Part shown: in pieces, positions 29,989 to 36,448 of the stretch | How the letters are laid out: every line of letters begins with the position of its first letter | How positions within the stretch are numbered: the stretch's first letter is position 1 | Source of the DNA: Willaertia magna | Taxonomy: Eukaryota; Heterolobosea; Eutetramitea; Acrasida; Naegleriidae | DNA length: 36,448 bases | Assembly: GCA_902984215.1 (NCBI GenBank) | Contig: CADWAF010000501.1 | Location: forward strand, 1-36,448 | Direction: 5' to 3' | Made by a program: the position numbers and the translations under genes | The notes under the pieces: model-generated | Told to the model about the DNA's origin: nothing | The model's input: the letters and a program-made list of their open reading frames with translations, nothing else | The model's database searches: none

Positions 29989-30559
29989 TTTTCACTCACT
30001 CGCAAAGATCAATTTAAAACTTTCTTATCAAAGGCTTGTTTTTCTGAAAAGTTCATTAACAGATCTACTGTAATGAAGGATATGAAAGTATGGTCTTTGA
30101 TAAGTTATTGCAATTTTTTTAAAAAATGGAGAAAACACGTTGAACCCTTTTTCAATTTGTTCTTTCTCGCTTTTTTTCCTTGTTTTAATATTTGAACACT
30201 TATTAGACTCCGACGTATAAGAAGAATAATTTACAAAATTGCGTTACAGAAGAACAATACAAACTTCATGCCGTTTTTGAACGTTGGTTGTATACGTTTC
30301 ACTTTTGTTAAATTATGACCTTAACTCAATTTGTTTTTCACAACCGTGACCATTGTTAACAACAGTGACAAAGATTGTTTGCTTTCATCTATGACCATTA
30401 ATTTATTAAAACTCAAGAAGATTCAAATTTAATTTTGGAGGTATGCCTAGATTATCGGATTGCCCAAGAAATTAAACCGTTCCTCTCATTTCCACTTTAA
30501 TTTTAAAAAAAGTGTGTGGCATAGTATTCCATCCAATGCATTCGGGACAATATTAAACG
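29989..30559. other. Divergent spacer between the kinase and channel genes
   Basis: 571 bp between the start of the atypical kinase (minus) and the mucolipin-like channel (plus), so it should contain both promoters. A plus-strand frame stays open through 29989-30195, but it begins antisense inside the kinase gene and has no coding character I can defend. No RNA gene or repeat was recognised. Confidence 0.45.
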
Positions 30560-32980
30560 ATGTATTCACTATTCAAAAGAATTAAAAGGAAAGAATATTA
30601 TAGAAAATTAGTTCCTAAAATACCTCTACAAGAAGATGTTCAATTGAGTGCTTGGGAAAAATTTATAAAGGTTTGTAATTTGAAATGTTTTAAATTGACT
30701 TATTTGAAATAGTATAAAAGATTTCCGTTTAAATTTTGTGTTCATTTCATTCTTTTAGTTTTAGTAACTTGTCAATTATTTCTTTTTAGTGAAAATAGAG
30801 AACAATATTTAGCTAATGTAGGAACTACCATAACTAATACTTTTCTTCCTGAAGGTTATTTATCTTCTGCTGAAAGTAAAACAGGTTATAATAGTTATTA
30901 TTTTTATAATTATAAAGATATAATTGATCATGTCGGAGATACTGTACAAAAAGTAAGTCAATTAACAGTTAGTTTAATTTACTAAATTATAAATTATAGT
31001 ATTATGAATTCCGAAAACAAAGTATAGCCTACTTAGATAACTTTAATGAAGATGGAGAAATGGATGATATATTTAAAGATGAAGATTATACACCTCCAAC
31101 CCTAGATTTAACTATTGAAAGATATCATAATTTAACTTTTCCGATAACTGATTTATCTACCCCTTTACCTAAATCAATTAAGATTGAGAAATTTAGTTTA
31201 GATTTAAATGATACTTTAGGACCATTTGACGATTTTGAAACAGAGGAAGCTCTTCAACATTATATTTATAAATTGAGATATATTACCTTAAAATTTACAT
31301 ATAAAAATTTATTTATTAAGAATGAATATCCAGAAATTTTAACGTGGACTGTTAAATTAGAATATGATTTTAGAGGAGGAGCTGGAGTAGTTCCTTTAAT
31401 ATTAAAATATGAAGTTGAATTATTTGCCGGAGGTGCCTCAGGTGACGGTAAGTAGTTTTATTAATTACAAGTTTATTTTTTACACTTATTGTAAATTTTA
31501 AATTATTGTTAATAACAGTCGCCGCTAAGGCTGCTTTTAGTTCACCACTAACTTGGATTTCCATTTTCATTATAATTTTCTCAATCATTTCAAGTTTATT
31601 GATTGCTAGAGCACTTTATAGATCTTTTAGGTTTGTTCATAAAGCAATGAGGAAAGATAAAGGTATATTTAAAACACTTTCTAAAGATTCAGGAGAAGAT
31701 GGGGATGGAGGTGAAAGTATTCCTATAAATGGTGATGGATTTTCTAGTAATGTTAGTGTAATTAGTGGAATAAGTTATGCTCAAAGTTATTACACAATTC
31801 CTTCTCCATCGTTAGGTCAAAACAGTAACGATGAAGAGTTTCAACCAAAATTGAAACATAAATTAAAGTTCTTTAATCCATGGCATATATTAGGGTTGAC
31901 AGGAAATATTATGAATATTGCAAGTTCATCATTAGTTTTTACAAATGTTTCTTATCAATACTTTTCATTGGATGCAACAAACATTTTATTAGGGTTGAGT
32001 GCTATTTTAGTTTGGTCAAATATTGTTCAATACTTTTCACACAATCCAAAGTTTTATGTTCTTATTAAGGCATTACGTAAAGGTTTGCCTAATGTTGTTA
32101 GATTTATTGTTGGTGCTACACCAATTTTAATTGGTTATGCACTTTGTGGTATGGTTTTATTTGGAAGTTATTCTCAATATTTTAGAGGATTTGAAAATTC
32201 ATTAATTACTTTATTCTCAAGTGCTAATGGTGACGCATTACATGATACATTTGATTTGATTTATGGTCAAAATTTAGTAATTGCTTATTTTAGTAGAATT
32301 TATTTAATTACCTTTGTTTGTCTATTCACGTATAGTGTTATCAACATTTTTATTTTAATTGTAAGTTTTATTAATCATTATTTACAATAATCAAATACTT
32401 TAAAAAGATGGAAGATGCTTATTTTAGTGTAAAAGAGGCAGGATTAAGAAAAGAAGAAGAAAAGAGAAGAGCTGAAGAAGAGGCAGAAGCTAAAAGAAAG
32501 ATGGATGAGAATAATATTACTTTAAATAACTCAATAGATCATGAAGATGACAATAATAATAATGATGATAACAATGATAATTCTACAAATGCACCAAAAA
32601 CAGTGCCAGACAAAGAAAAGGAAGAAAAAATAGATAATTTAATTTATTTATTAAGTGAATTAAGAAATGATCAATTATTAGATGTCAAATTAAATTCTCA
32701 ACAAAAGAAACTTTGCGAAAAAGTATCAAAACTTTTAATTATGAGAGGATTACTATCAAAGAAAGCAAATATTATAAATAATAAGAATAAAGATTTACAA
32801 CAAAACAAAGGAAGTATTTCACCAGGAGTGTTATCTTCCAGTATGACATCGCCACCAGTAGTTACTAGTAGTAGTATTCCACTAAGAACAAATAAGAATA
32901 AGGACCATGAATTAATTGTAAACTCTTATTTCAGTGATGTTGAATTTGGATCAACTTCATACAATGATGAACAACTATAA
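30560..32980 (+). CDS. Mucolipin (TRPML)-like cation channel
   Basis: Five exons: 30560-30670, 30713-30952, 31000-31447, 31519-32360 and 32408-32980; introns of 42, 47, 71 and 47 nt. Phases fit and give 737 residues. A basic N-terminus leads to TM1 (FKFCVHFILLVLVTCQLFLF, about 44-63). A luminal/extracellular polycystin-mucolipin-type domain runs from about 64 to 275. Then come TM2 (PLTWISIFIIIFSIISSLL), a Ser/Gly-rich cytosolic loop, TM3-TM5, the pore helix and filter SLITLFSSANGDALHDTF (NGDA at 503-506; mucolipins usually have NGDD), and TM6 ending NIFILI, spliced to MEDAYFSVKEAG. The 190-residue tail has a charged coiled coil and Asn/Asp-rich linkers. Mucolipins release calcium and other cations from endolysosomes and are gated by PI(3,5)P2. 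A PKD2-like channel is the alternative. The ATG at 30560 gives a short first exon of 37 codons. Confidence 0.88.
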
Positions 32981-33089
32981 TATATTCATGTAACATTATT
33001 GTAATAATAAATATTTATTTAAAATAATTAACACTCAATTTAAATCATTTGTAATTATTGTTATTGGTGACAAGGAGATAATAAAAAAA

Positions 33090-34019
33090 ATGCAAAATAA
33101 TCAATTCTCGATTCAATTTTCAGATCTTTTTCGTTCAAAACAATCTCTATTGCCGACAACAATATTATCTAAAAAGAAATGGTTTAATATTTATTATTTA
33201 TTTGATTGGTTATTAGCACTTTGTTCATTAATAATAATAGAATTAATTTTCGGAGCATATCTTGGTGGAATTCAACCTCCAGAAAGATTTAAAACTTATT
33301 TAATTATGGGAGATGCAACTATAAGTTTTCCATCAACACCATCTATTATTCCAGATTATCTTTTAATACTTTTAAATACTATTATTCCAATAATTATTGT
33401 ACTTTTATTTCAAATTAAATATAAATCATCACATGACATTCATCACGGTATTTTAACATGGTTTGAAACAGCATCTTTAACAATTTGTTTAACAGATATA
33501 TTAAAAGTATGTGCTGGAAGACTAAGACCTGATTTTCTTTCGAGATGTAAACCAAGTATCGATGGTTCATGTTCTGGATTAAGTTTATCAGAAATTAGAG
33601 ATGGTAAACTATCTTTCCCTTCAGGTCATTCAAGTTTAAGTTTTGCTTGTATGACATTTTGTACACTTTATTTGATGGGAAAATTAAGAGTTTATCAAAA
33701 AAGAAAACAAAAATCTTTTTATGAATTATCTGGAGGTAGTCCTTTTTGGAAGATTTGGATTTGTTTTTTACCACAATTATTAAGTTGTTATATTGCTATC
33801 TCTAGAACTTTAGATTATCATCATAATTTTAGTGATATTTTGGGTGGTTGTATTTTAGGTATTATTGTTGGTGTTTTGTGTTATTTCTTAAATTATCCAA
33901 GTTTAACTAATGTGTATTGTGAATTTCCTTTAAATCGTTATTTTATATTACCTATGCAGAAGGTTAGTGTTGGTAATAATCAAATGATATCAGCAATAAA
34001 TGGTGAATTGGATGTTTAA
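33090..34019 (+). CDS. PAP2-family lipid phosphate phosphatase
   Basis: Single exon, 309 residues, ATG at 33090 after a run of A. It has the three catalytic motifs of the type 2 phosphatidic acid phosphatase family: KVCAGRLRP (139-147, KxxxxxxRP), PSGH (177-180), and SRTLDYHHNFSD (238-249, SRxxxxxHxxxD). Six membrane segments are visible: about 36-56, 89-107, 121-138, 181-197, 222-240 and 250-267. Length and layout match LPP/DPP1-type enzymes that dephosphorylate phosphatidic acid, lysophosphatidic acid or diacylglycerol pyrophosphate on the outer or luminal face of a membrane. The exact substrate cannot be told. The C-terminal 40 residues are cytosolic and variable. Confidence 0.95.
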   Translation: MQNNQFSIQFSDLFRSKQSLLPTTILSKKKWFNIYYLFDWLLALCSLIIIELIFGAYLGGIQPPERFKTYLIMGDATISFPSTPSIIPDYLLILLNTIIPIIIVLLFQIKYKSSHDIHHGILTWFETASLTICLTDILKVCAGRLRPDFLSRCKPSIDGSCSGLSLSEIRDGKLSFPSGHSSLSFACMTFCTLYLMGKLRVYQKRKQKSFYELSGGSPFWKIWICFLPQLLSCYIAISRTLDYHHNFSDILGGCILGIIVGVLCYFLNYPSLTNVYCEFPLNRYFILPMQKVSVGNNQMISAINGELDV

Positions 34020-34132
34020 TTATTATTGTTCTTTAATCACACTGTCAATGCATCACTCGCATCAACCGCTAATACCGAACAATTGTTCATAAAATCAATT
34101 GTCAAACCATCAAATAATTAATCAAAAAAAAA

Positions 34133-35155
34133 ATGTCCAATTTTACATTACCATTAGAATTAATTACACAAATTCAAACATTTTTAAGTAATAATGAAAA
34201 ACAAGTGACTAGATATATTAATTCAGAATGGAATATTAGTTATTTTCATTCAGTTACCCAAATAACATTAAAAAAAAGATTTACAACACGTGAACAATGT
34301 ATTTTATTTTTAAAACAATTTTATAATTTAAATTATATTTATGGTAATATAGATTTATTATTAGAACATTTAATTCAATTAAAAAATAATTTATCCCATA
34401 AATTAAAACATTTAGATTCATTACATTTAGATAATTTAACAGAATGTTTTGAATTAATTAAAAACTTTCCAAATTATGAAACAATTAAAATATTTAATAA
34501 TTATTTTAGACATTCAGATAAATTAGAAATACAATTAAGTGATTTTATAATTAATTTTATGAAAAATACAATTAAAAGAATACATTTACAAAATGTTTAT
34601 TTAACAAATAAACAATTTTTAGAATTATTTAAAAATTGTAATCAATTACAATATTTATATTTACAATCAGATTTAGATATGAAATTTCAAGATAATTTTA
34701 ATTTAAGACCTGATCATAGATTATCTGAATTTAATTTATCTTCTTTTCCAATTAATAAATTAAAAGAATTATCTATAATTGGTAATTATTTTATTGTAAA
34801 TAGTTTAGAAAGTTGTTTAGAAAGAAATTCTGAAAGTTTAGAACATTTAACTTTACAATGTAATTTTAATATAATGAATATTTGTTTATTAAAATTATCT
34901 AAATTAAATTTATTTCAATTAAAATATTTAAAATTAATTTGTCATGATTTTCCAAATGATGATAATACTTTACAACCAATTATTTGTAATTTATTTATAA
35001 ATATACCAAACTTGGAACATTTAACAATTACAAAAGTTTTAAAAGAAAAGGAATGTGAATTTTTAATTGAAAATTGTAAATTTTTAAAGAAAGTTGAAGT
35101 TGATGGTTTAGAAAATGAAAATTGTTTTTATCTTTGTGAAAATGTTTTATATTAA
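34133..35155 (+). CDS. F-box/leucine-rich-repeat-like protein
   Basis: Single exon, 340 residues, with ATG right after an A9 run. The N-terminus LPLELITQIQTFLSNN resembles the first helix of an F-box, but the rest of that domain is not clear. From about residue 90 on, irregular leucine-rich units follow: LKHLDSLHLDNLTECF, IKRIHLQNVYLTNKQF, LQYLYLQSDL, LKELSIIGNYF, LEHLTLQCNF, LKYLKLICHDF and LEHLTITKVL. The protein is very rich in Leu, Asn and Lys, and codon use is extreme for TTA and AAT. Such proteins are often one of large lineage-specific families; F-box members would act as adaptors for SCF ubiquitin ligases. That role is inference. Confidence 0.75.
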   Translation: MSNFTLPLELITQIQTFLSNNEKQVTRYINSEWNISYFHSVTQITLKKRFTTREQCILFLKQFYNLNYIYGNIDLLLEHLIQLKNNLSHKLKHLDSLHLDNLTECFELIKNFPNYETIKIFNNYFRHSDKLEIQLSDFIINFMKNTIKRIHLQNVYLTNKQFLELFKNCNQLQYLYLQSDLDMKFQDNFNLRPDHRLSEFNLSSFPINKLKELSIIGNYFIVNSLESCLERNSESLEHLTLQCNFNIMNICLLKLSKLNLFQLKYLKLICHDFPNDDNTLQPIICNLFINIPNLEHLTITKVLKEKECEFLIENCKFLKKVEVDGLENENCFYLCENVLY

Positions 35156-35345
35156 TTATATTATATTCTTGTATTAGCAACATCAAATAAAAAGAGCTCT
35201 TTTAAATTTTCGCTTCTTAAAATGGTGTTTTTGTAATTTTTAACTAATTGGGTCATTCTACATTTTAGAACGATTACAAGATGATTAAGGGTTGTGAATA
35301 ACCATGGTCGCTCCTACGTAATTTCATTGAAATAATTAAAAAAAC

Positions 35346-36323
35346 ATGATGAATGAGAGGATGCCCTCCCTTTGTGAATTAGGGATGAAAGGATTGATAG
35401 CAACAACAAAGAATGATGATGATAATAATAACAAAAATATTATTAATGGAATGAATGGAAATAATAGTTTTAAATTATTGAATCATGGCAATTCACAAAC
35501 AACATCAATAGTGAATAATAATTGCATTCCTTCTCAACAACAAGTAGTGGATGATGAAAATGTGATATTACCTCCATTGTTGTTATTATCAACAACAACT
35601 ATGAATCAAATCAATAACATTACCGAAAGAGTTCATCTACCAATTAAAAAGGAAGAATTAACAAGTAATTTTAATAACATCAATAATATTAATATTAACA
35701 ATATTAATAATAATATGGAAAAGAAAGGAGTGGTGGAACAAAACAACACTACAATTTTAAAACCAATTGTTTTTGTAAATTATTCCAAACAACAACAACC
35801 TTCATCTACAACAACAACAACATCATCAATAGGGACAAATAACAATACTTTAATTTCACCACTATTAACTACTGTGATAAATAATAATGAAATTAAATTT
35901 ACAGATTATAGTTGTACAGAAGGGAAATCTTTAAGAAAGAAAAAGAGAGGAATAACAAAACAATCAAAAACATTAAATAATTCACCTAATAAGATAATTA
36001 CATCTAATACTGCATCTACTACAACAGATGATACTTCTTTAGTTTGGAAGTTTAATAAATTTATACCCTCTAATAATGAAGTTGTCACTTTTCAAAAGAA
36101 GAATAAGCTCAATTTATCACCATCGTCACAAGCAGTTACATCTTCTTCTAGTTTAAATAATAATACTAGGCAAAAAGCTATAGACAATAATTATAATCAA
36201 TTAAATAATAGTAGTGTTGATAATAATAATTGGACATTTCATAATTTTGATCAAAGACATCAACCTGTTAAAGATAAATGTACTGGATTGACTTTCCATG
36301 TCTTTCGTCCTAAAGGTAAATAA
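35346..36323 (+). CDS. Asn/Ser/Thr-rich low-complexity protein, unrecognised
   Basis: Single exon, 325 residues; two tandem ATGs (35346 and 35349). Most of the sequence is low-complexity: NNINNININNINNN at about 110-123, poly-Thr/Ser near 155-165, and Gln runs. Three parts look less random: the N-terminal MPSLCELGMKGLIATTK, a basic EGKSLRKKKRGITKQSK (about 194-210) that could be a nuclear signal, and the C-terminal WTFHNFDQRH to LTFHVFRPKGK segment. Nothing identifies a function; a nuclear regulatory protein is possible. The promoter region carries ACGTAATTT about 25 nt before the ATG. The 3' flank contains AATAAATAAA near 36423, a possible polyadenylation signal. Confidence 0.65.
   Translation: MMNERMPSLCELGMKGLIATTKNDDDNNNKNIINGMNGNNSFKLLNHGNSQTTSIVNNNCIPSQQQVVDDENVILPPLLLLSTTTMNQINNITERVHLPIKKEELTSNFNNINNININNINNNMEKKGVVEQNNTTILKPIVFVNYSKQQQPSSTTTTTSSIGTNNNTLISPLLTTVINNNEIKFTDYSCTEGKSLRKKKRGITKQSKTLNNSPNKIITSNTASTTTDDTSLVWKFNKFIPSNNEVVTFQKKNKLNLSPSSQAVTSSSSLNNNTRQKAIDNNYNQLNNSSVDNNNWTFHNFDQRHQPVKDKCTGLTFHVFRPKGK
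35671..35716 (+). repeat. AAT/AAC/ATT microsatellite within the Asn-rich gene
   Basis: Imperfect trinucleotide array of AAT, AAC, ATC and ATT units coding for alternating Asn and Ile. It is in frame, so unit changes would alter protein length without frameshift. A second short ACA/TCA array lies at about 35808-35828. Confidence 0.75.
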
Positions 36324-36448
36324 ATTACTCTTTTAGTAAACTATTTGTTAAACTTTGTTTATTGTTAACCACGTGTTTATAAACAGCTTTTTATTTTTGT
36401 TTTTATTTTTATTTTATTCAATAATAAATAAATTAATACTGTAATTGT

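Noticed and set aside
29959..30195. 78-codon plus-strand ORF overlapping the start of the atypical kinase
   Set aside because: It begins antisense within the kinase coding region and continues into the divergent spacer; the product is Phe/Lys-rich without domain character, as expected from AT-rich antisense sequence.
32361..32407. Channel protein ending at the TAA in 32388-32390, with a separate gene starting at 32408
   Set aside because: GTAAGT...AAAAG splicing joins NIFILI to MEDAYFSVKEAG, the normal TM6-to-tail transition of mucolipins; the two ORFs are one gene.

Overview
The window is eukaryotic nuclear DNA. It is strongly AT-rich, about 24 protein genes are packed on both strands, and coding regions are interrupted by very short introns. 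I could place 20 introns (38-95 nt, mostly 40-51 nt); nearly all start GTAAGT or GTATG and end AG without a clear pyrimidine tract. TAA, TAG and TGA all act as stops, so the code looks standard. Gene content points to a free-living protist: mucolipin channel, P4 flippase, NDR kinase, CHMP7, MON1, GTPBP1, 4EHP and a DOMON-NOX oxidoreductase. With the Asn/Ser-rich linkers and base composition this suggests a heterolobosean amoeba of the Naegleria/Willaertia type, but that assignment is inference. No tRNA, rRNA, CRISPR array or transposon was seen.

Layout. 1-11.5 kb, all minus strand: an RCC1-repeat protein (3' end outside the window), a five-exon P4-ATPase, a GTPBP1-type GTPase, enolase-phosphatase E1, an eIF4E-family protein with a hydrophobic C-terminal tail, and a small one-helix membrane protein. 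11.5-14.3 kb: a possible 47-residue ORF, then a plus-strand DOMON-ferric reductase/NOX. 14.3-16.5 kb, minus: a three-exon gene joining tandem BRCT, FHA, coiled coil and a PIN nuclease domain. 16.8-20.2 kb, plus: an unrecognised 484-residue protein and MON1. 20.3-23.4 kb: a bacterial-type RsmI methyltransferase with an 80-residue N-terminal extension, a small basic protein, a MYND/SET protein with a defective 5' end, and a small four-helix membrane protein of bacterial appearance. 23.6-30 kb: an NDR kinase, a Cys-rich novel protein, CHMP7 and an unusual protein kinase. 30.5-36.3 kb, plus: a mucolipin-like channel, a PAP2 lipid phosphatase, an F-box/LRR-like protein and an Asn-rich protein.

This is not an operon or island. 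Several genes share membrane-traffic themes (MON1 in endosome maturation, CHMP7 in ESCRT-III, mucolipin in the endolysosome, P4 flippase and PAP2 in lipids), but nothing shows co-regulation. The strongest candidates for new biology are two domain fusions: BRCT-BRCT-FHA-coiled coil-PIN at 14314-16508, and a protein kinase carrying a segment like the C-terminus of bacterial acyl-CoA transferases at 28423-29988. The apparently tail-anchored 4EHP-like cap-binding protein at 9236-10857 comes next.
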